The notes under the pieces are model-generated. The model made no database searches, was not told the DNA's origin, and was given only the letters and a program-made list of their open reading frames with translations. From the NCBI GenBank assembly GCA_910587595.1, contig CAJULQ010000001.1, forward strand, positions 496,001 through 560,000: a stretch of 64,000 bases of DNA, read 5' to 3'. This stretch comes from an uncultured Christensenellaceae bacterium (GTDB taxonomy: Bacteria; Bacillota; Clostridia; Christensenellales; Pumilibacteraceae). The number at the start of each line of letters is the position of its first letter. Position 1 is the stretch's first letter. Shown here in pieces: positions 52,317 through 60,638 of the stretch. A program made the translations under genes and the position numbers.

Positions 52317-52644
52317 TTGCTTCACCCTCGCTTGCGTTCGTGAGCAGTCCGTCGTCTACCGCTTCGCTTTCTTCGGCGGCGTTCTTCGTGGCTTCCACCG
52401 CGTCGTTCACCTTTTTGTCGGGCGCGGTCTTTTTGCTCTTGTCTTTCTTGCCCTTGCCTTTGGCATCGCTCTTGCTTTCGCTGTCGCTCGCCTCTTGCAT
52501 AGCTGCGTCGATGCGCTTGTCTGCGTCGTCTTGCGGCTTCGGCGTGAGCGGTCGCTCTTTCCAACCGTTCGCCTTATAGTCCGCTATTCTGCGGTCGTTA
52601 TCTTCGACCACCGTTACAAGCGCGCCTTTGGTAAATTCTTTCAT
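52309..52644 (-). CDS. Small phage protein with a charged linker
   Basis: 111 residues. N-terminal 35 residues are compact (MKEFTKGALVTVVEDNDRRI), followed by a low-complexity Lys/Asp/Glu stretch (KSDAKGKGKKDKSKKTAPDK) and acidic tail. Overlaps both neighbours by a few bases. Role unknown; may be a head-vertex or packaging accessory. Confidence 0.55.
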   Translation of the reverse strand: MKEFTKGALVTVVEDNDRRIADYKANGWKERPLTPKPQDDADKRIDAAMQEASDSESKSDAKGKGKKDKSKKTAPDKKVNDAVEATKNAAEESEAVDDGLLTNASEGEANG

Positions 52645-52955
52645 GTTATGTCCTCCGTTCCCTTTCCGGGTATGATATTGCCGTGATTGAGATTTGCGGC
52701 TTCGGCTTCCTTTTGGGCTGCCAAGCCGTCGACCATAGAATGCAATGACACCGAGATTGCTGCCGCTGTTTGCCCGAGCGTCTTGTCTATGTACAGCTCT
52801 TCAAAATCGCCTTGCTTAATGGACGGGTTGCTGTCGTGCGTGTGCATCTCGCATACGTTGACTATGCCCTTGCGTATCTCCGCAAGGTATTTGTTGAGCT
52901 TCTTGGTTGCTGCCGCCGACAGTCTGAACGGCTGCGGCTGTTTTCGTTTTGCCAT
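52641..52955 (-). CDS. Phage protein, function unknown, after the large terminase
   Basis: 104 residues with a basic N-terminus (MAKRKQPQPFRLSAAATKKL), helical EIRKGIVNVCEMHTHDSNPS and a Gly-rich end. Stop overlaps the next gene by four bases. In this position phages often have a head-assembly accessory. No motif recognised. Confidence 0.55.
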   Translation of the reverse strand: MAKRKQPQPFRLSAAATKKLNKYLAEIRKGIVNVCEMHTHDSNPSIKQGDFEELYIDKTLGQTAAAISVSLHSMVDGLAAQKEAEAANLNHGNIIPGKGTEDIT

Positions 52956-52964
52956 GTGGGCCTC

Positions 52965-54383
52965 CTAATAGAATTGTATTTTGTTTTGCGGGCGGCGGGT
53001 GGCGTCCGCGAGTATCTTTGCTAACCGCCACAAAATGAGATACGAGAAGCAATCGGCGTAGTCTTGCCACACGTCGGCTTGGTCTAATTCCGAACCGTCC
53101 TTGTCCTCTAAAATTTGGCGGTGCGCTTTGAGCATTTGCTCGTCGCACCATACGATGCGGCTTGTCGGGTATTGCTTGCTTTGCATCATAAGCTGACACT
53201 TAATCGAAGCCCTTGTCGGCAAGTCGGGGCAAAGCCATTTATCGGTCTTTACGCAGCCGAGAACGCTCACCTTGCCGCGCCAACGGCTATGATTTTGCCA
53301 AGTGCTAACGAGCTTGTAGTCGGCTTTGTCTATCAGTATCGTTTTGAACTTGCCGTAGAATTTGAGCCAATAGCTATACAGCCACGCTTCGGCTTCGGTG
53401 ATAATGTCGCGGTGTTCGATGCTGTTTATCTTCTTGGAAGCTATCGCCACGACGCGGTGGTATTGCTTCGTATAGCCGCCAAGCGCAACGATCGTGTGCG
53501 ATTTGCTGTCGTCCTCGCCGTTTACGCTCGCGCCGACATCGACCGTTGCGACCACTTCTTCAAAGGCGTTAAGGTTTAGGTCGGCAAAGTTTACAAGCTG
53601 CACGCCGCCGAGTAGCTTCGCATACAGCGCGCCCTCCGCGTAGCCGCGACAGCCGAGTATCTTCGAATAGTGGTAGAAGCTCCCGACCGGGTAGCTGTTG
53701 ACAAGCCGCGCCGTTTGCTCGGGTGTCTTGTGCGGGCAGTCGTCTTGTAGGTTGAAATGGTAATAGTGTTCGCTCGGGCGGTCCTCCACCATTTCGTCAA
53801 GCTCGATCTTCGGCACGGTGTCGCGGAACATAACCGTCGCGTGGTTTACAAGCTCGGTGTAGAACTCTTGCGTAGGGTTGCCGCCGTTGGTCGTGGTTAT
53901 CAGCCAACCGGGATATGCCAAACGCTGAACGCGTCCGTATGCCTCGCGTATAACGTCTGGGTGTAGCGCCGACAGCTCGTCAAGCAATATGCCGCCCAAG
54001 TCAAGCGACAGTATGTTCTGATAGCTCGCTTTGTTGTCCGCTCCGGCTATGTACACTATTTTCTTGCCGTACTTGCCGTAGATGCAAAAGTGCGAACCGG
54101 CAGCGTCCTTGTTGCCGTCGCTGTACTCGCTGCACAGCCCTCTGTGTATGTTGTACAAGCTGTCGGCTTTGTCTACGAAGTTACGCTTGGCGAGTACGCT
54201 CGACACGCCTATAATCGCAAATTGGTTGACGTTTGCGGGCGCGTTCATTACTCGATCGAAGAATGTCAAACCGCCGACGAGCGTCTTACTCGTTCCCATA
54301 GCTCCGCACAAGTGAATGACCGGCGCGTCGTCCGCGAATATCGCCCGCATTTTCTCCGTCCATATCACTTGGTCGAATGTCAT
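52965..54383 (-). CDS. terL: Terminase large subunit
   Basis: 472 residues. Walker A GAMGTSKT (27-34), Walker B GILLDELSAL (131-140), and the nuclease Asp in ATVDVGAS (about 285). PGWLITTTNGGNP is a typical coupling segment. It cuts concatemeric DNA and drives packaging into the prohead. Overlaps the small terminase gene by four bases. The next gene downstream is on the same transcript. Confidence 0.95.
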   Translation of the reverse strand: MTFDQVIWTEKMRAIFADDAPVIHLCGAMGTSKTLVGGLTFFDRVMNAPANVNQFAIIGVSSVLAKRNFVDKADSLYNIHRGLCSEYSDGNKDAAGSHFCIYGKYGKKIVYIAGADNKASYQNILSLDLGGILLDELSALHPDVIREAYGRVQRLAYPGWLITTTNGGNPTQEFYTELVNHATVMFRDTVPKIELDEMVEDRPSEHYYHFNLQDDCPHKTPEQTARLVNSYPVGSFYHYSKILGCRGYAEGALYAKLLGGVQLVNFADLNLNAFEEVVATVDVGASVNGEDDSKSHTIVALGGYTKQYHRVVAIASKKINSIEHRDIITEAEAWLYSYWLKFYGKFKTILIDKADYKLVSTWQNHSRWRGKVSVLGCVKTDKWLCPDLPTRASIKCQLMMQSKQYPTSRIVWCDEQMLKAHRQILEDKDGSELDQADVWQDYADCFSYLILWRLAKILADATRRPQNKIQFY

Positions 54384-54787
54384 TTCTTCTTCGCCCCTTT
54401 GATAGCCGCCGCCGCTCGGTCGTATGCCGCGCGCTGCTCGTCCTTAATCTCCAAGTTTACGGTGGAAGCCGCCGCCTCGCCGCGTATCTCGATTAGCAGC
54501 TTGTTGGCTTGCGCGTCGCCGTTCTCGGCTTTTTTCAGTAGCTGAAGCAGTCGGAGCGTTTGACGCGTTCGCATATCTTCGGGTATACCGAGCGCCGCCA
54601 TAATCTCGTTGTTGCCGTCCTTTACTGCGAGATTGTCGAGCATCTCCACTATCTCACGCGAAGTCTTTGCTTGCGCTCTCGCTTCGCCACTCGCCTTGCC
54701 GCCCTTGCGTCCGTTCTTCACAGCTTCCTCACGGCTTGGCGCGGGTTTCTCCTTGCCGAAGCGTTTTAGATTTTTCTCGTTTGCCAT
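54380..54787 (-). CDS. terS: Terminase small subunit-type protein
   Basis: 135 residues. Basic N-terminus (NGRKGGKASGEARAQAKTSR) with a predicted helix-turn-helix, then helical multimerisation region (TRQTLRLLQLLKKAENGDAQ) and basic C-terminus. Overlap with terL and its location make a DNA-recognition subunit likely. Some features resemble the P27-type terminase small subunit family. Confidence 0.78.
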   Translation of the reverse strand: MANEKNLKRFGKEKPAPSREEAVKNGRKGGKASGEARAQAKTSREIVEMLDNLAVKDGNNEIMAALGIPEDMRTRQTLRLLQLLKKAENGDAQANKLLIEIRGEAAASTVNLEIKDEQRAAYDRAAAAIKGAKKK

Positions 54788-54799
54788 TGGTCCCTCCCA

Positions 54800-55597
54800 T
54801 TAGAACAGCCCCCACTCGGCAAACTTCTCAAAGCCGCCGATATCGTTTATGTAGCTTCTCGCTATCTCTACGATTTCGGCGTAGGGCTTTCCGTCTATTG
54901 TTGTATCACCTATCGCGCACGACAGCTCTACGGGTCGCCCCGTTTCTTGTGCTTTAAGGAATGCGTATATATTCACGCTGACGTCGGCTTTCGATAGGTC
55001 TTTGCCGTGTAAGCCGCCGCCCGTTACCGAATGCCCCATATCGCTGCCGAGCTTTCGGTTGGTTGCTCCCGTGTCTACATTCAAACCGCCGAGCCAATCT
55101 CCGAGCGGGTTTACTATGATTTTACCGCCGCCGCCTTTGGCGAGATTTTGCCGCAGCTCGTTCGTGTTCGCACGGCTTTGGCATACGATTATTTTGTCGC
55201 CGTCTACTATGTACTTGCCGTCGCTCTGATATTCGTCGTATAAGGCTCTTGCAAGCCAAGACGCGCGGTGTTCTTCTTCCGTTAGCGGAATTCCCTTGAA
55301 TATTCCGTTATCGCCACAGCGTAGCTCACAGCGCTGATTTTCGGCAAGCGCCGCGTCTTGGTTATGTCTTACATAGTCGACCGCGATTGTTCCCGCTATT
55401 CGCCACACCGCCTTGTTTATGTCGTCCGTGCGCAGCACCACCGAGCTTTCGGCTATTATGTGGGCTTTGCCGTGTCCGATTAGAACCTCGACCGCTATCT
55501 TCGGGTTTCGGTCTTTCATGTACGCCATATCGACGAGCGCGCCCGCTATGCGGTCGGCTATCTTGTCGGGGTGGCTCGGGTTCACTTTTTCTATCAT
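54800..55597 (-). CDS. Phage S-adenosylmethionine synthetase-like protein
   Basis: 265 residues from ATG 55597. Motifs of MetK are visible: PSHPDKIADRIAGALVD (residues 6-22), NQRCELRCGDNGIFKGIP (GDNG loop), GGGGKIIVNPLGDW and GGGLHGKDLSKADVS (phosphate loop). Cellular enzymes are about 380-400 residues, so this is a shorter phage version. It joins ATP and methionine into SAM. The gene overlaps the methyltransferase stop by four bases, so I infer it supplies SAM for phage DNA methylation or removes host methionine control. Confidence 0.88.
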   Translation of the reverse strand: MIEKVNPSHPDKIADRIAGALVDMAYMKDRNPKIAVEVLIGHGKAHIIAESSVVLRTDDINKAVWRIAGTIAVDYVRHNQDAALAENQRCELRCGDNGIFKGIPLTEEEHRASWLARALYDEYQSDGKYIVDGDKIIVCQSRANTNELRQNLAKGGGGKIIVNPLGDWLGGLNVDTGATNRKLGSDMGHSVTGGGLHGKDLSKADVSVNIYAFLKAQETGRPVELSCAIGDTTIDGKPYAEIVEIARSYINDIGGFEKFAEWGLF

Positions 55598-56373
55598 TGT
55601 ATCTTTACCGCCTTTTGACCGGTCAGCTTCTCCCACCGGTCGATTATTACGTCGCAGTAGCGCGGGTCAAGCTCCATTGTGTAGCAAACTCGCCCGAGCT
55701 GCTCGCAAGCTATCAACACGCTTCCGCTGCCGCCGAACGGATCGAGTACGCTCTCGCCCGGTCGGGCGCTGTTTCTTATCAATCTTGCAAGCAGTTTAAC
55801 GGGCTTCATTGTAGGGTGTTCGGCGTTCCGCGCGGGTTTGTCCTCGTTAATAACGGACGTGCTTTGTTTGTCCGAGAATATGTCTTGCAAGAGCTTGATT
55901 GCTTCGTCTTTCTTGAGCTTTTTTAGATTGATGCCTTTGTCCTCGTACACCGTCGCTTGCGTTCGGTCGTCTATGAAGTAATGAGCCGCGCCGTCTTTCC
56001 AACCGTACAAGCAAGGCTCGTGTTTCCATTGGTAGTCTTGCCGACCCATAACTATGGTGTTCTTATTCCATACAAGGCATTGTCTTACTTTGCCCAACTG
56101 TTCGCGCGCCGCCTTGCGGAAGTTTTCGCCCTCGCTGTCGGCGTGGAATATATACCAAACGCCGCCCGGCTTTAATGCTTCGGCGGCGTTTCGGAACGCG
56201 TCACTCAAAAACTCGAAAAACGACGCGTCGTCCTTTTTGTCGTTCTCGATTTTCAGCTTGTCTTTCGTTTTGCCCTCGTAATCTACGTTATACGGCGGGT
56301 CGGTCAACAAAAGGTCAAAGAGCGCCCCCCCCCGAGATTTGTATAGCTCAATGCGCTTGTTGCATCTCCGCAT
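55594..56373 (-). pseudogene. DNA methyltransferase (N6-adenine/N4-cytosine type), frame-shifted from the ParB-like part
   Basis: 259 codons open. Catalytic motif DPPYNVDYEG (residues 25-34) is the beta-class N6-A/N4-C signature, with DLLLTDPPY and the SAM-binding region near the C-terminus, VLDPFGGSGSVLIACEQLGR. The upstream gene ends in the same SAM-methylase start (KLGDMYKLGAHTLLCGDAT), but a G9 tract at about 56324-56332 puts it in another frame. With one G more, the two would fuse into one ParB-methyltransferase of about 420 residues. So the gene is either phase-variable, decayed or miscalled by sequencing. Confidence 0.85.
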
Positions 56374-56834
56374 AGCAGCGTATGTGCGCCGAGCTTGTAC
56401 ATATCGCCGAGCTTCGCTTTCGGCTCTTCGGGCGGTTCGGGTTCGTAATTATCTTCGTAGGCTTCGCCGGGTAGCGTGGTATCGAAGCCGAAGTCGGTCA
56501 TATCGAGCTGTATGTCGCTCAATTCTAACTGCAACAGCTCGAAATCCCAATCGGAAAGCTCGGCGGTTTTGTTGTCCGCAAGCCTAAACGCCTTGATTTG
56601 GTCGGGCGTTAGATCGTCCGCTATTATGCACGGCACCTCTTTAAGCCCGAGCTTCTTCGCGGCTTTGAACCGCGTGTGTCCGGCTATGATTTCGCCGCCC
56701 GCGTCTATCACGATTGGAACTTTGAAGCCGAACTCTTTTATGCTCGCTGCGACCGCGTCGACCGCTCCGTCGTTCTTGCGCGGATTGCGCTTGTACGGCT
56801 TCAGCTCGTCTGTTGCCTTGTTAATAATTTGCAT
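56304..56834 (-). CDS. ParB/sulfiredoxin-like N-terminal domain of a phage methyltransferase
   Basis: 176 residues from ATG 56834 (AGGAAG upstream). ParB-like nuclease fold: DAVAASIKEFGFKVPIVIDA, GGEIIAGHTRFKAAKKLG, and DDLTPDQIKAFRLADNKTAE. Phage fusions of this domain to a DNA methyltransferase are known, and here the last 30 residues begin the methyltransferase domain before a frame break. The ORF ends with the frame-shifted peptide LGGGRSLTFC. The ParB domain probably guides the methyltransferase to DNA. Confidence 0.87.
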   Translation of the reverse strand: MQIINKATDELKPYKRNPRKNDGAVDAVAASIKEFGFKVPIVIDAGGEIIAGHTRFKAAKKLGLKEVPCIIADDLTPDQIKAFRLADNKTAELSDWDFELLQLELSDIQLDMTDFGFDTTLPGEAYEDNYEPEPPEEPKAKLGDMYKLGAHTLLCGDATSALSYTNLGGGRSLTFC

Positions 56835-56852
56835 GGCGCTTCCTACAAACGC

Positions 56853-56886
56853 AAAACCCCGCCCCATATACTCGTGGCGAGGTTTT
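56853..56886 (-). promoter_or_regulatory. Leader hairpin of the late operon, attenuator-like
   Basis: Arms AAAACCTCGCC and GGCGGGGTTTT, separated by a loop of about 12 nt, lie 20-60 bases into the transcript from the late promoter and end in TTTT. As an intrinsic terminator it would act unless an antiterminator intervened. Confidence 0.5.
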
Positions 56887-56908
56887 ACTTGAAATATTCA
56901 ATGCTACT

Positions 56909-56937
56909 ATTATAGCATATAAAATCGGCTATTTACA
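56909..56937 (-). promoter_or_regulatory. Probable phage late promoter
   Basis: On the minus strand, TGTAAA (56932-56937, weak -35) and TATAAT (56909-56914) are 17 bp apart, with TGC before the -10 (extended -10). It lies directly downstream of the ArpU-like activator gene and upstream of the methyltransferase-terminase run. A weak -35 fits activator dependence. Confidence 0.65.
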
Positions 56938-56956
56938 CGCAGCCTTTGTGTGTAAC

Positions 56957-57361
56957 TCATAAAAGATTGAATTTCCGCGCCCATTTTAGCGCGTACTCAA
57001 GCCAACGGTCGCGCCAACGGTAGAATGTCGTTTCCCATAGTCCGTCGCACAATAACTCTTTGAGCGGTCGCCCTTTTATGTACAGCTCGACCATAACTTT
57101 ATGCTCCGGCTCGAATTGAAAAGCTATAAAGGTATTACGGACAACCGTCGCCCACGTTCGCTCCGTGTCAAGCTCCAACAGCCGAAGCCCTTTACTTTCG
57201 GTCGGGTTGCTTATGTTGCCACCCCCGCCGCCTACGCCGCTATAATTGGCTGTCAGTCCCGCGTCTACTATATCGCGCACTCGGTCCTCGTATAGCGCCG
57301 CGTCCGCTTGGTAGTTTTTGAAATGCCATTCTATTTGTTTACGAATTCGTTTCGTCAGCAT
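56957..57361 (-). CDS. ArpU/RinA-like late transcription activator
   Basis: 134 residues. Helical N-terminal half (MLTKRIRKQIEWHFKNYQAD), Gly-rich middle (GVGGGGGNISNPTESKGLRL), and a sigma-like C-terminal HTH (LKELLCDGLWETTFYRWRDR, WLEYALKWARKF). This arrangement matches ArpU/RinA-type phage activators placed just upstream of the terminase operon. It should activate the late promoter at 56909-56937, which follows the stop codon. Overlaps the methyltransferase C-terminal frame by 23 bases. Confidence 0.75.
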   Translation of the reverse strand: MLTKRIRKQIEWHFKNYQADAALYEDRVRDIVDAGLTANYSGVGGGGGNISNPTESKGLRLLELDTERTWATVVRNTFIAFQFEPEHKVMVELYIKGRPLKELLCDGLWETTFYRWRDRWLEYALKWARKFNLL

Positions 57362-58184
57362 CGAGTAATCCCTCCGTCAACTCTGTAATTTTGGTGTTGT
57401 AGTCTATTGTCAAAAGCTCGCCGAGTATCGCCATAAGGCAAGCTGTTACTATGCTATCGCCCGCAAGGTGGTATTGGCTTGACGGCGATTGATGCTTTGC
57501 CGCCGCCTCGTAGTCCTCGCGCTTGACGCCCATTAGCCGGAAGCATTCGCGCGGTGTGAGCTTGCGTATTCGGCAATTCGGCTTTTGCGGTTTGGGTCGT
57601 TCGTGAACGCCCACTATCATTTCGCCCGTCCTCGCGTCCACAAAACAGCCTAAATCGTTATTCCACACCACATTTTCTTCGTTGTCTGTAACGACGGGCA
57701 GTATAGCAGTCTTGAAACCGTCGGGGCGCGTAGTAATCGCCGGGCTTACGCCGTCTTTATTCACGCGTTTGTTGTATGCGTCTATCGTATCGCCCGGCTC
57801 GCAGTCGTTCTCTTGCAAGGTTTCGATCGCTTGATGGTAGAAGCGGTAGCTGTCTAATTCGTCGTCTGCGCTGTTTTGTCTGCTTTGTGCCATAGGTTCA
57901 ACCACCACTTGTTGCGCGTCGCTCGTTGTGAGTGTTTGAGCTACGCAGTGTCCGACGCGTCCGCGTCGCGTCTTGCTGTTCAGAAATGCTGTGTTTATAC
58001 TGTCGCCGTAAGTGGCTATATCGTAGCCCTTTTTGTGGCTTCGGGTACGATAATCTTTGGGTCTTGGTGTCCGCCGCCCATTGTCGGTATTGTTGGCGAC
58101 AATCCGTTCGGCGAATATACCCGGCGGCACAAATCGTGCATTCGTTCCCACCGCTCGCCTTGCAATTTTCCTATTTGTTGGCAT
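57339..58184 (-). pseudogene. C-terminal part of a split C5-cytosine methyltransferase
   Basis: 281 codons in frame. The target-recognition and last motifs are clear: KKGYDIATYGDSINTAFLNS, RRGRVGHCVAQTLTTSDAQQ, and LTPRECFRLMGVKREDY (motif IX-X), then AGDSIVTACLMAILGELL. This is the end of the Dcm-type enzyme whose N-terminal part is at 58287-59408. It is separated by three single-base length changes in homopolymers (G9, G4, A5) within 280 bp, so no intact long protein is encoded. See findings for phase variation or assembly error. Confidence 0.85.
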
Positions 58185-58286
58185 TTTGGTTCGTGCATAT
58201 TATCACCCCATTTGTTCCGTTTGTGTCAATCGTGCGGCTTATGCCCGGGAGCGGACCTCTTTGGAACGCCGCCGATTTCCCGACCG

Positions 58287-59408
58287 TTATTCCGAAGCTG
58301 CCCCCCCCCGCGTTTCCACGACCGCGTTCATTGCTTGGTTTCCGAAGCCTTTGCGGTCCCTCGCACAAATCGTTGCCGCGACCGTCGTCGTCCGTTCGAG
58401 CTTCGTTCCGTTGCTCGATAATAAAATTGTCGTCCGTTCTTCCACCGGCTCGGGTGCTGATTGTTTTAGCATACCCCCCCCCGTAGTGGGTTCGAACTTA
58501 AAGCCGTTACCTTTCGCTTGCTGCTCTGCTGTGTGCTTTTCAAACATTTCTATCGTAGCATCGGAAAGGTAATACTTTTCGTCAACGTGCCGATCGAGAA
58601 AATCTTTCAATAGATATTTTAATTTGCGCGTCGTCGGAAAGGTATAATAGTAGTCGCCGAGTATGCTTACCATAAAGCAACGGTTTCGGTTTTGCGGTAT
58701 GCCGTAGTCCTTTGCGTTCATTATCCGGTGATAGTTCTTGTATCCCAACTGTTCGAGAAAACCGCGCCACTTTACAAAGTCGGCTATCGCCTTACTGCCT
58801 ATAACTTGCGGTACGTTCTCCATAAGTAGCACTTGCGGCAGCTCGCGGCATTCGCTTAAAAGCCTTTCAACCTCCCATAATAGTCCGCTGCGCGTTCCGC
58901 TCCCCTTACTCATTCCGGCGCCGTTCCCAGCCGGGCTTAAGTCTTGGCACGGAAACGAGTACGTCATTATGTAAAGGAATTCGTCGGTGCGCTCGATTGC
59001 AAGGTCGCTTGCTACGGCTTGCGTTATGCTGCCAATATTATGCGTCGCCTGCATAGCGTTATATAGCGTCCGCGCTTTTCTTTTTCCGAAGCGGTTAATT
59101 TGGGCTTCGCTCGCCGGTTTGTTGTAATCGATTGATATTTTGTCTAAAAGCCATGCCTTTATCTCGTCGGACGTTAAGCCGTGCGAGTAGTCCGCGTGAT
59201 CGTCTGCGGCGTGTATGTCTTTGTAAGCTTGTATAGATTTCGTCGCCCACTCGCTTATGCGGTAATGCTCGAACGGCACGCCGAGATATTTCAGCGCGAG
59301 CGCTTGGCTTCCGTACCCGGCGAATAGCTCTATAAGGCGTATCGGCTTATTGTTGCGGAACGGTTGCGTACCGTCAAAAAAGCTGATTTGGTTCATTGTT
59401 TGCTCCAT
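58287..59408 (-). pseudogene. N-terminal part of a split C5-cytosine methyltransferase
   Basis: 373 codons from ATG 59408. Motif I LIELFAGYGSQALALKYLG (residues 24-42), motif IV with catalytic PCQDLSPAG (Cys about 151), motif VI LMENVPQV, and QNRNRCFMVSILGDYYY. The motif order is the Dcm type. After ICARDRKGFGNQAMNAVVET the frame ends at a G9 tract (58302-58310) with AASE and a stop. One more G would extend it with SFGITVGKSAAFQRGPLPGI, and further corrections would reach the C-terminal part at 57339-58184. The N-terminal fragment alone lacks the target-recognition region. Confidence 0.87.
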
Positions 59409-60160
59409 ATAATATCGAATATGCTTATTTGGTTATTGATCAAGTCAATTTCGTGATTCACACTGTCGAACGTGCGACCATACTTGAAGCCTTGACTTAC
59501 AATTTCCTTATCGTGCGACAGCTTTTCAAGCTCCGACCATAGCTCGGGATATTGATTTTTGAATGCCGCAAATTCTTTTACCGAACAATTAGGGCAAAAC
59601 CAACACCCGCCGCGCGAACGCGTTTCGTATATCGGCGAAAGCAAACCATATCGTTTGCAAATTCCAAATGTCGCGCTCTCTTCAATGCCATACTCGGCGA
59701 GAACACTCCGGCAGTTTGGTTTTAATCGAGCGAGGCGACCCGGCTCGTCAGCAGCTATTCCGATTATTTGTTCATGTTCGCCGATGCTCTTTTTCAGTTC
59801 GCGTATCGGTTGCATTTTTAGGCGGTCGTTTGCCATACACATACCACCAAGTAGCCACCCGTGCTTTTTGCCTGCCCCCTTCGATTGGACACCTATTCTT
59901 GAATTGAACAGTTGCAAATAGTCTTTTTCGGATCGTATTATGAGTATCTTGTAGTCCATTCTTTCGATTTTCGGTATCGCGGTATTGTAAACCCATTCGA
60001 TATGCTTCGGGTTCTCGCCGCTTATGTTCCGCGCGTTGTCAAACATAACCTCGCAAAAAACTATACCGTCAAGCTGTATTCCGTTTTCGTGGCATATAGC
60101 TATACTTGCCGAGCTGTCCTTGCCGCCGCTCCAATATAGGTATCGTTTCATAGCACTCAC
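59393..60160 (-). CDS. PP-loop ATPase/PAPS reductase-like phage protein
   Basis: 255 residues from GTG 60160, overlapping the previous stop (GTGA); an ATG nine bases on is also possible. PP-loop SGGKDSSASI (near residue 11) binds ATP and the Arg-Lys rich SKGAGKKHGWLLGG adds a second site. Four cysteines at the C-terminal end (GGCWFCPNCS plus ICKRY) suggest an iron-sulfur or zinc site as in DndC-like and sulfurtransferase proteins. It may modify DNA or a nucleotide with sulfur, as in phosphorothioation, but no other dnd genes are seen. A fair alternative is plain PAPS reductase. Confidence 0.8.
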   Translation of the reverse strand: MSAMKRYLYWSGGKDSSASIAICHENGIQLDGIVFCEVMFDNARNISGENPKHIEWVYNTAIPKIERMDYKILIIRSEKDYLQLFNSRIGVQSKGAGKKHGWLLGGMCMANDRLKMQPIRELKKSIGEHEQIIGIAADEPGRLARLKPNCRSVLAEYGIEESATFGICKRYGLLSPIYETRSRGGCWFCPNCSVKEFAAFKNQYPELWSELEKLSHDKEIVSQGFKYGRTFDSVNHEIDLINNQISIFDIIWSKQ

Positions 60161-60636
60161 TCGTTGCCGTTCTCTAATAGCTCGGGGTTGTCGTGAATAT
60201 TCCCGATAACTGTGCAGTCCGCTATGTTTTCGTAGATTATGTCGTCCATTTCTACGGAAACGCGGTTAGTAAAATAAAACCGACCATTGTTGTACTCGAC
60301 AACCCCTACGTTCATAAATATGTCGTCGTGGTATTCGTACTGTCCGGGCGTATCGTCCTCAAACTGCACAATATCGCCCTCGAATACCCTTTTTCCGTTC
60401 TTGTCTTGCAAGCCCGTATATTGCCCGACCGTTTCGGGTATAACTTCGGCTTGCAAGTGTCGGTTCGGTAAGCCCCAATCAGTCATACGCGAAAAAACGA
60501 TCGTGTGATGCGTGTTTTCGGGGTGGCGGTCGCAGTCCTCTTTGAAGCAGTATGTTGTGTCGTCGTACTGCCTATAAGCTCCCTCGTACCACTTGCCGTC
60601 GTCCTTGTCTTTACCGCGAAATAAAATATCTCTCAT
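60157..60636 (-). CDS. YopX-family phage protein
   Basis: 159 residues. MRDILFRGKDKDDGKWYEGA, GQYTGLQDKNGKRVFEGDIV and NGRFYFTNRVSVEMDDIIYE show the YopX pattern of Gram-positive phages. Role not known experimentally to me. Four-base overlap with the PP-loop gene. Confidence 0.88.
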   Translation of the reverse strand: MRDILFRGKDKDDGKWYEGAYRQYDDTTYCFKEDCDRHPENTHHTIVFSRMTDWGLPNRHLQAEVIPETVGQYTGLQDKNGKRVFEGDIVQFEDDTPGQYEYHDDIFMNVGVVEYNNGRFYFTNRVSVEMDDIIYENIADCTVIGNIHDNPELLENGNE

Positions 60637-60638
60637 GG

